Below, one piece after another: positions 17,101 to 25,760 of a stretch of DNA of 57,914 bases. A model generated the notes under the pieces. That model ran no database searches. It worked only from the letters and a program-made list of their open reading frames with translations, and was not told the DNA's origin. Position numbers and translations under genes: made by a program. Numbering within the stretch: position 1 is the first letter of the stretch; each line of letters starts with the position of its first letter. The DNA is from [Clostridium] symbiosum (GTDB lineage: Bacteria; Bacillota; Clostridia; Lachnospirales; Lachnospiraceae): contig JAETSN010000023.1 in assembly GCA_021769625.1 (NCBI GenBank), positions 1 through 57,914 of the forward strand, read 5' to 3'.

Positions 17101-17383
17101 CCGCCTGTCCGCCTAACGTCGGCAGCACCGAATCGGGCTTCTCCTTCTCGATGATCTGCTCCAGCACCTTCACGGTCAGCGGTTCGATATATACCCTGTC
17201 CGCGATATCTCCGTCCGTCATGATCGTGGCGGGATTGGAGTTTACCAAAACCACCTCCATCCCCTCTTCCTTCAGGGAACGGCAGGCCTGGGTGCCCGCA
17301 TAGTCAAATTCCGCCGCCTGCCCGATCACAATAGGGCCCGAACCGATCACCAGTACTTTCTTTACCTCCGGATTTCTAGGCAT
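14159..17383 (-). CDS. carB: Carbamoyl-phosphate synthase large subunit
   Basis: 1074 residues, the normal length. It uses ammonia delivered from CarA, bicarbonate and two ATP to make carbamoyl phosphate for pyrimidine and arginine synthesis. The protein is a tandem of two ATP-grasp halves, each beginning with a KVLVIGSGPI or KVLVLGSGPI motif (residues 9 and about 556). Each half has an ATP-grasp loop (GGSGGGIAH in the first, VLGGQGMQIA in the second) and EVNPRVSRSSA/EVNPRSSRTVP metal-binding stretches. The C-terminal MGS-like allosteric domain (GRRFEKLGYIIYATRSTAAAL) is present. The start overlaps the carA stop by 8 nt, so the two are coupled. Confidence 0.97.
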   Translation of the reverse strand: MPRNPEVKKVLVIGSGPIVIGQAAEFDYAGTQACRSLKEEGMEVVLVNSNPATIMTDGDIADRVYIEPLTVKVLEQIIEKEKPDSVLPTLGGQAGLNLGMELEESGFLKAHNVRLLGTTARTIKKAEDRLEFKETMEKIGEPCAPSLVVENIEDGVEFAAKIGYPVVLRPAYTLGGSGGGIAHNQVQLEEILENGLRLSRVGQVLVERCIAGWKEIEFEAMRDGVGNSITICSMENIDPVGVHTGDSIVVAPSQTLGDKEYQMLRSAAINIVNELEITGGCNVQFALHPDSFEYCVIEVNPRVSRSSALASKATGYPIAKVAAKIALGYTLDEIKNAITGKTYASFEPAIDYCVVKIPRLPFDKFLTAKRTLTTQMKATGEVMSICNNFEGALMKALRSLEQHVDCLRSYDFSELSREELIERMKKVDDQRIFLIAEAVRKGIDYDTIYNITMVDRWFIDKIAILTEMEAQLEKEGTGLTAVTLREAKRMEFPDNVIARLTGLTEEEIKAKRYENGITVSYKMVDTCAAEFEAQTPYYYSVYGGENEAVATNDRKKVLVLGSGPIRIGQGIEFDYCSVHATWAFAKAGYETIIINNNPETVSTDFDIADKLYFEPLTPEDVENIVRLERPDGAVVQFGGQTAIKLTEDLMKMGVPILGTKAEDVDAAEDRELFDRILQETKIPRAAGGTVFTAEEAKKVANRLGYPVLVRPSYVLGGQGMQIAISDEEIEEFMAVINRYSQEHPILVDKYLQGKELEVDAVCDGTDILIPGIMEHIERTGVHSGDSISVYPAFTVSEKVKETIAEYSRRLAKALHVIGLINIQFIAVGDEVYVIEVNPRSSRTVPYISKVTGIPIVDLATEVILGKKIKDLGYEPGLQKAADYVAIKMPVFSFEKIRGAEISLGPEMKSTGECLGIADTFDEALYKAFLGAGVDLPQYKQMIITVKDADKGEAIEIGRRFEKLGYIIYATRSTAAALNEAGVKARKVNKISQESPTVMDLILGHKIDLVIDTPTQGRDKSRDGFLIRRTAIETGVNCITAMDTARALVTSLENKERQGNKLSLVDIATIAKRGK

Positions 17384-18467
17384 GTTCCACCCCTCCTTCT
17401 CTTTTGTCGATCATCTCCATGAATCTGTCGAACAGAAATCCGCTGTCCAGCGGCCCCGAACAGGCTTCCGGATGAAACTGTACCGTAAATATGTTTTTCC
17501 CCGTGTAGGTAACTCCCTCGCAGGTGCCGTCGTTGACATTCACAAAGGCAGGCTTTGCCACCTTCTCATCCAGTTTTTCCATATCCACCACATACCCGTG
17601 GTTCTGGGAGGAGATATAGACCTGTCCCGTGGCGAGATCCTTCACCGGATGGTTTCCGCCCCGGTGGCCGTATTTCATCTTATAGGTATCCGCCCCGGTG
17701 GCGAGCGCCATAAGCTGATGTCCCAGACAGATGGCAAAGATCGGCACATCGCTCTGATATAATTTTTTTACTTCTTCTATAATGGAAACACACTCTTTGG
17801 GATCCCCCGGGCCGTTGGACAACATAATGCCGTCCGGCTGATCCGCAAGGATCTCCTCCGCCGTGGCCAGCGCCGGGTAGACTGTCACCGTGCAGTCCCT
17901 CTTTGTCAGACAGCTGATGATGTTGCTCTTTGTGCCGTAATCCACAAGCGCCACCTTCCGCCTGCCCTTGCCTGCAGCATACTTCTCCCTGCAGCTCACC
18001 TTTTCCACCACTTTGCCCGGTTTGTAGGCTTTTAACTTCGGCAGGACCTCCTCTAAGACAAAGTCCTCCCTTGTGGTGATCATGCCGTTCATCGTCCCTT
18101 TCTCCCGAAGGATCTTCACAAGCGCCCTCGTATCGATCCCCGCGATGCCCGGAACTTCATATTTATCCAAAAATTCCTGAATGCTCATATCGCTCCGGAA
18201 ATTGCTGGGCATCCTCGACAATTCCCTGACGATAAACCCGTCGAGACAGGGGTGGGAGGACTCCATATCCTCCAGACAGACTCCGTAATTCCCGATCAGC
18301 GGGTAGGTCATGCAGACAGCCTGTCCCGCGTAGGACGGATCGGTCAGCACCTCCAAATACCCCGCCATGGATGTGTTAAAAACAATCTCACTGATGATTT
18401 CTTTTTCCGCACCGATATGCGTCCCCGCAAATACGGTGCCATCCTCCAAAATCAGAAAAGCTTTCAT
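17376..18467 (-). CDS. carA: Carbamoyl-phosphate synthase small subunit (glutaminase)
   Basis: 363 residues. The N-terminal CPSase small-chain domain (VFNTSMAGYLEVLTDPSYAG) is followed by a class I glutamine amidotransferase domain with the nucleophile in FAICLGHQLMA and the His/Glu pair in VQFHPEACSG. It hydrolyses glutamine and channels ammonia to CarB. AGAAGGAGC precedes the ATG, and a consensus-like promoter lies 50-80 nt upstream. The leader is too short for a PyrR attenuator and none is visible. Confidence 0.97.
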   Translation of the reverse strand: MKAFLILEDGTVFAGTHIGAEKEIISEIVFNTSMAGYLEVLTDPSYAGQAVCMTYPLIGNYGVCLEDMESSHPCLDGFIVRELSRMPSNFRSDMSIQEFLDKYEVPGIAGIDTRALVKILREKGTMNGMITTREDFVLEEVLPKLKAYKPGKVVEKVSCREKYAAGKGRRKVALVDYGTKSNIISCLTKRDCTVTVYPALATAEEILADQPDGIMLSNGPGDPKECVSIIEEVKKLYQSDVPIFAICLGHQLMALATGADTYKMKYGHRGGNHPVKDLATGQVYISSQNHGYVVDMEKLDEKVAKPAFVNVNDGTCEGVTYTGKNIFTVQFHPEACSGPLDSGFLFDRFMEMIDKREGGVEHA

Positions 18468-18516
18468 GCAGTATGCTCCTTCTTTCCAATAAGCTGCGTT
18501 TTCTGTTCCTCGCGGT

Positions 18517-18545
18517 ATTATATCACAACTCTCTGTATTTGTCAG
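18517..18545 (-). promoter_or_regulatory. carAB promoter
   Basis: Minus-strand CTGACA (18540-18545), 17-bp spacer, TATAAT (18517-18522), about 50 nt before the carA start codon. Confidence 0.7.
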
Positions 18546-18563
18546 TGAAAAAATACTTTAATT

Positions 18564-19097
18564 TCATTTTACCTTTTCCCTGCGCCGCAGCAACATTTCC
18601 ATCGTCTTATATCCCGCATATCCGGCGGCGATGCCGATCGCGATGCCTCCGAGAATGTCCGTCGGGTAATGTACATATAAATACAGCCGCGAAAAGGCTA
18701 TGGCGCACGCCAGCACAAGCGCCGGTATCCAGAGTTTGCTGCGCCCTGAAAAGTAAAGCGCCGAAACCGAGGCAAACGAGACAGCCGTATGCCCCGAAGG
18801 GAACGAATACTCCAGAGGATGCTCGATCAGTAATTGTATCGAAGTGTTGATATCGCAGGGCCTTATCCTCGCAAACAAATTTTTCAGGATCCCGTTGCAC
18901 AGCACCACATCAAAACAGAGAGCCGCCGCCAAAACCGCCCCGGCTCTCCTCGTCTTAGGCATCGCGAGCAAAACGACGGCGAGCAGCACCCATATCATCC
19001 CCCCATTCCCCAAAGATGACACAAACGGCACCACCGCATCCCCAAAGGGAGTCCTCATCCCCTGAATAAAATCCAATATCCCGAATTCCCATTCCAT
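18564..19097 (-). CDS. PAP2-family membrane phosphatase
   Basis: About 177 residues with five or six hydrophobic segments. The three catalytic motifs of the lipid phosphatase superfamily are present: KNLFARIRP, YSFPSGHTA and SRLYLYVHYPTDIL. This fits undecaprenyl-pyrophosphate or phosphatidylglycerophosphate phosphatases acting at the outer face of the membrane; the exact lipid cannot be told. I prefer the ATG at 19097 (MEWEFG), with GGAAG upstream, over a GTG one codon earlier. Confidence 0.88.
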   Translation of the reverse strand: MEWEFGILDFIQGMRTPFGDAVVPFVSSLGNGGMIWVLLAVVLLAMPKTRRAGAVLAAALCFDVVLCNGILKNLFARIRPCDINTSIQLLIEHPLEYSFPSGHTAVSFASVSALYFSGRSKLWIPALVLACAIAFSRLYLYVHYPTDILGGIAIGIAAGYAGYKTMEMLLRRREKVK

Positions 19098-19127
19098 CAC
19101 ACAATCTTCCTTCCCCTTGCCACGGTC

Positions 19128-19267
19128 AGCCGGCAGATGTCATATGTCCTGTGAAGGACCGTTGAAAAACGCCGGTACTTGGCGAGGTCCCTCACGAGCC
19201 TAGCACCGCTGCGCTTTTTCACCGAGCGAGAGCGTGTCCTGAACAGGACATATAGCATCTGCCGGCG
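19128..19267 (-). repeat. Structured intergenic repeat, copy A
   Basis: The outer arms GCCGGCAGATG..ATATGTCCTGT (19129-19152) and ACAGGACATAT..CATCTGCCGGC (19243-19266) pair over 22 bp with one 2-nt internal loop. The core, read on the minus strand, contains CACGCTCTCGCTC, GCTAGGCTCGTGAGG and an inner helix of TGAAAAAGCGC with GCGTTTTTCA. The arm begins 18 nt after the stop codon of the hydrogenase gene. Confidence 0.85.
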
Positions 19268-19284
19268 TCTTCCTTCCAAGGACT

Positions 19285-20799
19285 CTACATCTGAAACTCC
19301 TCCAGCTCCTGCAGTCTGTCCTCATACTTTGTCCCGAGGCACTCCGTAAACGCAGCCTCCTTTTTCATTCCCTCCAACGCCGCTCCGGCAGCCTTGATCG
19401 ACTCGATCGTCCCGGCGCCCGCGATACAGCCGCCCGGACATGCCATGCCCTCCAGCAGATACCCGTTATACTTCCCTGCCTTCGCCAGCGTCAGAAGCTT
19501 CTTGCAGTTCTGCAGCCCCTCGGCGCTTGCCACTTTGATCTCCCGCTCCGGATCCATTTCTTTGATCACATTGATCACCGCTTTCGCCACGCCGCCGCTG
19601 GCAGCAAAACCCCTGCCGTCCGCGCTCGCCCGAAGGAGCGGTTCTCCCTCCGGCAGTTCCTCAAAATTAACGCCCTTTGCGTCAAACATCCCCGCCACTT
19701 CCTCAAAAGTCAGCACAAAATCCACATAACTGCGGATCGTCCGCCTGCTGGCCTCCAGCTTTTTCGCCGCGCAGGGACCCACGAACACGATCTTGCACTC
19801 AGGATTACGCTGCTTGATCAGCCGTGCCGTCAGCACCATCGGCGTCAGCGCCATGGAGATGCACTCCGCCTGCTCCGGAAACAGCTTCTTTGCCATCATG
19901 GACCAGGAAGGACAGCAGGACGTCGCCATAAAGGGCAGTTTTTCCGGCACCTCCTTCAGGAAATCCTTCGCCTCCTCGATGGCGCACAGATCCGCGCCGA
20001 TCGCCACTTCCCTCACATCCGTAAACCCCAGCGCCTGAAACGCACTCCTGATCTGCGTGTTTTTCAGTCCCTTAAACTGCCCCGCAATGGCGGGCGCCAG
20101 AATGGCAAACACCGGCGTAGCGCTCTTCAACGCCATGATCGTCTGATAGATCTGCCCTTTATCCACAATGGCGCTGAAGGGGCAGCTCACCAGGCACATG
20201 CCGCAGGAGACGCACTTGTCCTGATCGATCTCCGCCCTGCCGTACTCGTCGGATTTGATGGCGCCCATGCCGCAGGCTTTCATGCAGGGGCGCTCCTGTT
20301 TGATGATCGCGTTATAGGGACAGGCATCCAGACACTTCCCGCACTTGATGCACTTCTCCTGATCGATATGGGATCTGCCGTTCACCATGCTGATGGCGCC
20401 CCGGGGGCACACCTCCATACAGGGATGCTCCAGACAGCCCTGACACCCTTCCGTCACCATAACCCGCTTCTCCGGACAGGAATTGCAGGCAAACTTTATC
20501 ACGTTGATCAGAGGCGGTTCATAATATTTCTCCTCGATCACGCTCTCCTCCACCCCTTCGGCGATCGGCGCGTGCTCCGAGATCTTGCGCAGGCTCATTC
20601 CCATCGCCACGCGCAGCCTCTCACCCACGATGGCCCTCTCCAAAAAGATACTCTCCCGATAGGAAGCGATCTCCCCCGGAATGATCTTATAAGGGAGCTC
20701 CTCCAGCTTCGCCGGATCCTCCCCCTCGTAGGCTAACCTTGCGATCTCCGTAAAGATGGAATGCCTGATTTCAGTTTTGGATGAATACAACCCTCTCAT
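19285..20799 (-). CDS. [FeFe] hydrogenase, group B-like monomeric enzyme
   Basis: 504 residues with AGGAGG before ATG. Ferredoxin-like cluster motifs occupy residues 105-215 (CQGCLEHPCMEVCP, CIKCGKCLDACP, CMKACGMGAI, CVSCGMCLVSCP). The H-cluster signatures are L1 TSCCPSW (293-299), L2 VGPCAAKK (340-347) and L3 GMACPGGC (451-458). The VGPC form of L2 and the PGG in L3 are what I remember of group B rather than the classical group A (MPC..K). The enzyme would interconvert protons and H2, probably with ferredoxin. hydF, hydG and hydE lie upstream on the same strand, supplying the complete H-cluster maturation set. Confidence 0.88.
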   Translation of the reverse strand: MRGLYSSKTEIRHSIFTEIARLAYEGEDPAKLEELPYKIIPGEIASYRESIFLERAIVGERLRVAMGMSLRKISEHAPIAEGVEESVIEEKYYEPPLINVIKFACNSCPEKRVMVTEGCQGCLEHPCMEVCPRGAISMVNGRSHIDQEKCIKCGKCLDACPYNAIIKQERPCMKACGMGAIKSDEYGRAEIDQDKCVSCGMCLVSCPFSAIVDKGQIYQTIMALKSATPVFAILAPAIAGQFKGLKNTQIRSAFQALGFTDVREVAIGADLCAIEEAKDFLKEVPEKLPFMATSCCPSWSMMAKKLFPEQAECISMALTPMVLTARLIKQRNPECKIVFVGPCAAKKLEASRRTIRSYVDFVLTFEEVAGMFDAKGVNFEELPEGEPLLRASADGRGFAASGGVAKAVINVIKEMDPEREIKVASAEGLQNCKKLLTLAKAGKYNGYLLEGMACPGGCIAGAGTIESIKAAGAALEGMKKEAAFTECLGTKYEDRLQELEEFQM

Positions 20800-20823
20800 A
20801 AGTAACCTCCTTTTCCTGTCCCG

Positions 20824-21843
20824 CTATGTATCGGAACGCTTTGCTTTTTTCTTTGCCTCACTGTTCAGCTTTCTGATGCTGTCCAGATATGCCTCTTCGA
20901 CCGGCGATAAGTTTTGAACCTGATATTTTTTATATTCGGCAGTAGCTTTCTCCATCGCCTGCACATGGCTTATCATTCCCGCTCCCTACAGCAACCTCCC
21001 ACCTGTAGTTTTTAATACGGTATCAAGATGTTCTATATAATCGGCCATATACATAGGGCTATGGCGCATAGCCTGAACCTCTGCAAAATCAAAATATCCT
21101 GATACAATATTGTTGAGAATTTTCAGTTCTTCCTCATTGAGATAATTTTTTGCAACGCCTGTATCTTTTAATGTCGGGAAATCGCCGGAAAAAATTTTTA
21201 ATCCCATAAAAGGCTTGCTCGCATCTGCACGCTCATATATCACTTCAGCCGCAGTATGTCCATGCGCTGCATAATGCAGCTTATTTTGCACCATTTTAAA
21301 AAATGCAATGGACTCACTGCTTTTGGGATCATAATCCACACTGGTAGCATAGAGATCAAGTACCTGTCTGTACATCACTTTTTCAGATGAACGGATGTCC
21401 CGTATGCGATCCAAAAATTCTTTCCAGTAATTCCCTCCGCCCAGATTTTTCAACCGCTCATCATCCATCGTAAAGCCTTTTATCATATACTCTTTCAGGC
21501 GCTCGGTTGCCCACCGCCTGAATTGCGTGGCGATCAATGATTTGACTCGATAACCGAGGGAGATGATCATGTCAAGATTATAATGAGTAATATTATAATT
21601 CTTCCCATCCGCACCAGTTGTTCGGAATTTCCGAACAACTGAACTTTCATCCAATTCACCTTCCTCAAATATATGTTTAATATGCTCACTGATATTGGAT
21701 TTGCTGGTCTGATATAGTTCACATAATTGAGCCTGTGTAAGCCAAACCGTCTCCTCCTCAAATTTGACATCTATTTTTGTATTTCCATCTTCTGTCTGAT
21801 ATATGATGATGTCGCTTTGCATATCATTTCTGTCGTCTTTCAT
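20824..21843 (-). pseudogene. RhuM-family virulence/accessory protein, interrupted by an in-frame amber codon
   Basis: The first 285 codons give a RhuM protein: a winged-helix-like N-terminus (VWLTQAQLCELYQTSKSNIS), the Bro-N-like FRTTGADGKNYNITHYNLDM and the family block NKLHYAAHGHTAAEVIYERA. TTGGRLL is then followed by TAG (20986-20988), after which the same frame continues as GAGMISHVQAMEKATAEYKK, SPVEEAYLDSIRKL to a stop at 20824. These 50 codons match the normal RhuM C-terminus. One base change would restore a 339-residue protein. The truncated product may still be made; function is unknown. Confidence 0.75.
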
Positions 21844-21881
21844 ACGTTATTTCTCCCTCATCTGAATCTGTTTTGGTTTGA

Positions 21882-23372
21882 TTATTTATCTTCTCCGAAG
21901 CTTCCCATCACCCTCTCCAAAATCCCGTTCAGATAAGCGATCAGCACCCCGTAATTCGTCACCGGAACCCCCTGTTCCCTGCAGCGTTCCAGCCGGTAGC
22001 GCATCTCTCTCCTGTTTAACATGCACCCGCCGCAGTGTACCACCATCTTATAAGATGACACATCTGTCGGAAATTCCGTACCGGATACAAAAGAAAACTC
22101 CGGACTGCCGGCATCAGCCTGTCCGCATACATTTTGTCCACCATCGCACTGCAGGTTCTGTGTTCCCTCTCCGCCGCCTGAAATACAGCGATCCGGCTTC
22201 ATCCCTGACATCATATATCTCCGGATCATCCCCGGCAGCTTCACAGTGCCGATATCCTCACACTGCCTGTGATGGGTGCAGCCCTCGCAGATCAGCACCC
22301 GGTCGCCGTCTTTTAGCCCTTCCACGGCCGCCGCTCCCTCCGCCAGCAGATCCAGATCCCCTTTGTACCGCGCCATCAGGATAGAGAAGGAAGTGAGGGG
22401 CACAGACGCAGGCAGAATGCGGTTTACCTTATCAAATACCTGACTGTCCGTGACAACCAACCTCGGAGGGAAAACAAGTTTTTGAAGCGCTTCCTTAAGT
22501 TCCGTGTCCCGGCAGACAAAGGCGAAGGCTCCCGCCTCCAAGATCCCGCGGATCACCTGTTGCTGCGGCAGGATCAGCCTCCCTTTCGGCGCTCCCGCAT
22601 CTATGGGCACCACCAGTACCACCGTATCACCCGTTTTCAGCAGATCTCCGATCAGCGGCCTTTCCGCCTCCTCCCCCGGCAGCATCGCCGCCACACGCTC
22701 CTTCAATTCACGGATATGGAAACCTGTCTTAGCACTTACCCGGAGTATTCTCGCATCGTCCCCTGTTTTCCCCGGAAGCTTCTCTGTGAGGTCTGTACTT
22801 CTATCCTCTGGAAGCTTCTCCGCAAAATCTGTTCTTCCTTCCTCCGGAACCTTCTCCGCGAGATCTGTCCTTCCATCCTCCCGAAACGCCTCCGTACGAT
22901 CTGTCCTTCCATCCTCCCGGAGTTCATCCGCCATATCTTCTTTATTAAAGACCAACAGCCACGGGATCTCTCTTCTCTCAAACTCCGAGATCAGTTCTCT
23001 CTCTGCCTTGCAAAGAGGTACCGTTCCATCCACCACCACAATAGCAATGTCCGTTTTCCGCATGGCCTGCTCCGCCTTCCGCACCCGCTTTTCGCCCAGT
23101 TCCCCGGTATCGTCAAGCCCTGGCGTGTCGATCAGCACCACCGATCCGAGCGGCAAAAGCTCCATCGCCTTGTACACCGCATCCGTGGTCGTCCCCGGTG
23201 TCTGCGATACCACGGAAAGTTCCTGTCCGGTAAAAGCGTTCATCAGGCTGGACTTGCCCACATTGCGCCTGCCGAAAAAAGCGATATGCACCCGCTCTCC
23301 GGACGGCGTCCGGTTCATACCGCCCGCTATTTTCTCTTTTTCATCCGATACTGCAAAATCAAGCGCCGCCAT
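21882..23372 (-). CDS. hydF: [FeFe] hydrogenase maturation GTPase HydF
   Basis: 496 residues against about 400 usual. The GTPase domain has G1 GRRNVGKSS (about 34-42), G3 DTPGLDD (about 82-88) and G4 NKED (143-146). The C-terminal scaffold domain has CEGCTHHRQCEDIG, HCGGCMLNRREM and VPVTNYGVLIAYLNG, which bind the cluster used to assemble the 2Fe subcluster. Two insertions make it long: four 12-residue repeats after G4 (residues 152-199), and a Gly/Cys-rich stretch of about 30 residues between the CTHH and HCGGC motifs. HydF carries the 2Fe precursor built by HydE and HydG and loads the hydrogenase. Confidence 0.93.
   Translation of the reverse strand: MAALDFAVSDEKEKIAGGMNRTPSGERVHIAFFGRRNVGKSSLMNAFTGQELSVVSQTPGTTTDAVYKAMELLPLGSVVLIDTPGLDDTGELGEKRVRKAEQAMRKTDIAIVVVDGTVPLCKAERELISEFERREIPWLLVFNKEDMADELREDGRTDRTEAFREDGRTDLAEKVPEEGRTDFAEKLPEDRSTDLTEKLPGKTGDDARILRVSAKTGFHIRELKERVAAMLPGEEAERPLIGDLLKTGDTVVLVVPIDAGAPKGRLILPQQQVIRGILEAGAFAFVCRDTELKEALQKLVFPPRLVVTDSQVFDKVNRILPASVPLTSFSILMARYKGDLDLLAEGAAAVEGLKDGDRVLICEGCTHHRQCEDIGTVKLPGMIRRYMMSGMKPDRCISGGGEGTQNLQCDGGQNVCGQADAGSPEFSFVSGTEFPTDVSSYKMVVHCGGCMLNRREMRYRLERCREQGVPVTNYGVLIAYLNGILERVMGSFGEDK
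22776..22919 (-). repeat. Tandem 36-bp repeat inside hydF
   Basis: Four in-frame units encode variants of REDGRTDLAEKV / PEEGRTDFAEKL. They are charged, presumably disordered, and inserted in a GTPase-domain loop after the NKED motif. Units differ by several bases, so the array is not brand new. Confidence 0.8.
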
Positions 23373-23554
23373 ACAATCGCCTTTCTACAATATATATTTA
23401 CTTTATTATATTATATAGATAAATTTATAAATCATCCTATTTGCATTCTCCGGTCTGGCCACGTTGACGCTATACCCGGCATTCGAAATCTGCTGCTCAT
23501 CCGTCCGGCCATGCCAAACAGGAAGCCTCCTTTTTCAGCACATGAATCCTTCGG

Positions 23555-24973
23555 TTAAAAATAGAAATCCCTCTCCCCGCACCCTGTCATCTCAAGCCGC
23601 TCTTTCGTCAGTGCCCGCACCTTCGCATTGCCGATCTCCTCCATCTGCCGTCTAATCATCTCCTCCCCGATCCGCCTCGTCTGCGGCGCCGCGTAGTCCT
23701 CCAGATACTCCTGCAACGTCAAAAGCGCATTGGGCAGACAGCAGTTCTGGATCTGCCCGGATTTGCACAGGGACATAAACCGGTCCCCGGTCCGCCCCTC
23801 CCTGTAACACGCCGTACAGAAGGACGGAATATAGCCCAGCTCCATCAGCCACCTGACCACCTCATCCAAAGACCGGCGGTCCGACACATCAAACTGGGCA
23901 GAATTCTCCTCCTCGGGCTCCGGCTCCCGGTAGCCGCCCACGCTGGTCCTGGAACCGCCGGAAATCTGGGAGATCCCGAGATGCAGCACCCGCTCCCGCA
24001 CCTCCTTTTTCTCTCTGGTGGAAACGATCATGCCGGTATAGGGCACCGCCACCCGGATACACGCCACTATCTTCGCGAACATGTCGTCGGAAATACCGCC
24101 CGCAAAAGCCCCCGGATCGATATCATCCGCCGGGCAGACCCTCGGCACGCTGATCGTGTGGGGACCAACGCCGTACACAGCTTCGAGATGCTCCGCATGC
24201 ATCAAAAGCCCCGCAAACTCATAGCGGTAGCCCTCCAGCCCGAACAGCACCCCGAGCCCCACATCGTCGATGCCGCCCTGCATCGCCCGGTCATGTGCCT
24301 CGGTGTGATAGGCGTAGTCGCTCTTTGGCCCGGTGGGGTGCAGTTTTTCATAACTCTCTCTATGATAAGTTTCCTGAAACAGGATATAGGTACCGATCCT
24401 GGCCTCTTTCAATTGACGGTACCCGTCAACGGGAAGAGCTGCAATATTCACATTCACCCGGCGGATCGCGCCGTTTTTATGATGGATGGAGTAGATCGTC
24501 CGAATGGACTCCAGAATATATTCCAGCGGATTATGTACCGGATCTTCCCCCGCCTCCAGCGCAAGCCGCTTATGCCCCATATCCTGCAGGGCGATGACCT
24601 CCGCCCGGATCTCCTCCTGGGAGAGTTTTTTCCGCACGATATGCTGATTTTTCGCGTGATAGGGACAGTACAGACACCCGTTGACACAATAATTGGACAA
24701 ATAGAGCGGCGCGAACATCACGATGCGGTTCCCGTAAAAATCCTTTTTGATCTGCTCCGCCAGCGCATAGATCTCCCGATTTTTTTCCTCCAGCTCACAG
24801 GCGAGAAGGACCGAAGCCTCCCTGTGGTCGAGCCCTTTTCTCAGCCGGGCCTTTTCCAGAACCTTCTCTATCGCCTCTACATCTCTTTTATGCGCCTCCG
24901 CATAGGCGAGCGTGTCCAGGATCTCCTGATGATCTATAAATTCTTCCGCATGCATGGATTTTGGATCGTACAT
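23555..24973 (-). CDS. hydG: [FeFe] hydrogenase maturation radical SAM tyrosine lyase HydG
   Basis: 472 residues, the usual length. The radical SAM cluster motif is C96, C100 and C103 (YCVNGCLYCPYH). The C-terminal auxiliary-cluster motif FCTACYREGRTGDRFM, then CKSGQIQNCC, is typical of HydG. It cleaves tyrosine into p-cresol and dehydroglycine, giving the CO and CN ligands of the H-cluster. GGGAGG precedes the ATG, and a promoter with TTGACA/TATGCT lies about 105 nt upstream. Confidence 0.95.
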   Translation of the reverse strand: MYDPKSMHAEEFIDHQEILDTLAYAEAHKRDVEAIEKVLEKARLRKGLDHREASVLLACELEEKNREIYALAEQIKKDFYGNRIVMFAPLYLSNYCVNGCLYCPYHAKNQHIVRKKLSQEEIRAEVIALQDMGHKRLALEAGEDPVHNPLEYILESIRTIYSIHHKNGAIRRVNVNIAALPVDGYRQLKEARIGTYILFQETYHRESYEKLHPTGPKSDYAYHTEAHDRAMQGGIDDVGLGVLFGLEGYRYEFAGLLMHAEHLEAVYGVGPHTISVPRVCPADDIDPGAFAGGISDDMFAKIVACIRVAVPYTGMIVSTREKKEVRERVLHLGISQISGGSRTSVGGYREPEPEEENSAQFDVSDRRSLDEVVRWLMELGYIPSFCTACYREGRTGDRFMSLCKSGQIQNCCLPNALLTLQEYLEDYAAPQTRRIGEEMIRRQMEEIGNAKVRALTKERLEMTGCGERDFYF

Positions 24974-25076
24974 AAAACGCCTCCCACGATGTCATTTTTA
25001 CCGCCTGTATTCCGCGGCGGACCGCCGGTATTCCTGTATTTTCCCCGACAGCCGCCCGCTGTTTTTGTCTACTAAC

Positions 25077-25105
25077 AGCATATCTAAAATTATGTTTTCT
25101 GTCAA
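25077..25105 (-). promoter_or_regulatory. hydG promoter
   Basis: Minus-strand TTGACA (25100-25105), 17-bp spacer, TATGCT (25077-25082). The remainder of the 24974-25217 gap holds nothing else I can support. Confidence 0.65.
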
Positions 25106-25217
25106 TGAAACAGATGTCGGCGCAGCCATTCGATGTAACCGTTCAGCCCGCATGACCCGCTTGTCCCACCTCCCTGTCCTGTGATATGATAAGAAGATCA
25201 GACGGAGGACTTTCATC

Positions 25218-25760
25218 ATGACAATACGCCCCGCCGAACCCGGCGACCTGAACACCATATTAAATATATACGCCTATGCCAGAGAGCAGATGCGGCTTAC
25301 GGGCAACCCGAAACAGTGGGGAGACAGCAATCCCCCTCCGGAAACCGTCCGGGAGGATATCCGCCGGAAACGCTCCTATGTGATCCTATCGAAAAACAAC
25401 ATATGCGGCGTCTTCGTTTTTATCATCGGCGCCGACCCGACATACCAACGGATCGAAAACGGCGCATGGCTGAACGACGAGCCGTACGGGACCATACATC
25501 GGATCGCCGGGAACGGACAGGAAAAAGGCATCCTCTCCGCCGCCCTGTCCTTCTGTGAAAAAAGAACGGACAATATCCGCATCGATACCCATGCCGACAA
25601 CCGGATCATGCAGCATCTGCTGGAAAAATACGATTTCAAAAGATGCGGGCATATTTATGTCGAGGACGGTACGCAGCGCATCGCCTATCAGAAAAATATC
25701 CGCGCAAAAACAACCGCCGACAACAGACAGAGCAGGGTTCCGAATACTTTATTCAAATAA
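25218..25760 (+). CDS. GNAT-family N-acetyltransferase
   Basis: 180 residues, ATG with GGAGGAC upstream. The N-terminus IRPAEPGDLNTILNIYAYAR and the acetyl-CoA-binding region HRIAGNGQEKGILSAALSFC fit the GNAT fold, and THADNRIMQHLLEKYDFKRCG is the usual C-terminal strand-helix block. The acceptor is unknown. It is isolated on the plus strand and its 3' end overlaps the LysE-type gene tail to tail by 73 nt. Confidence 0.85.
   Translation: MTIRPAEPGDLNTILNIYAYAREQMRLTGNPKQWGDSNPPPETVREDIRRKRSYVILSKNNICGVFVFIIGADPTYQRIENGAWLNDEPYGTIHRIAGNGQEKGILSAALSFCEKRTDNIRIDTHADNRIMQHLLEKYDFKRCGHIYVEDGTQRIAYQKNIRAKTTADNRQSRVPNTLFK

Noticed and set aside
18468-18516. PyrR-type attenuator in front of carA
   Set aside because: The leader is only about 50 nt and contains no antiterminator/terminator pair or PyrR-binding loop.
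23373-23554. Possible small gene between hydF and hydG on the minus strand
   Set aside because: Short frames without an RBS were found, followed by an AT-rich stretch more likely to be the hydF promoter.
24998-25258. 86-codon minus-strand frame upstream of hydG
   Set aside because: It overlaps the hydG promoter and the start of the GNAT gene and has no RBS or recognisable similarity.
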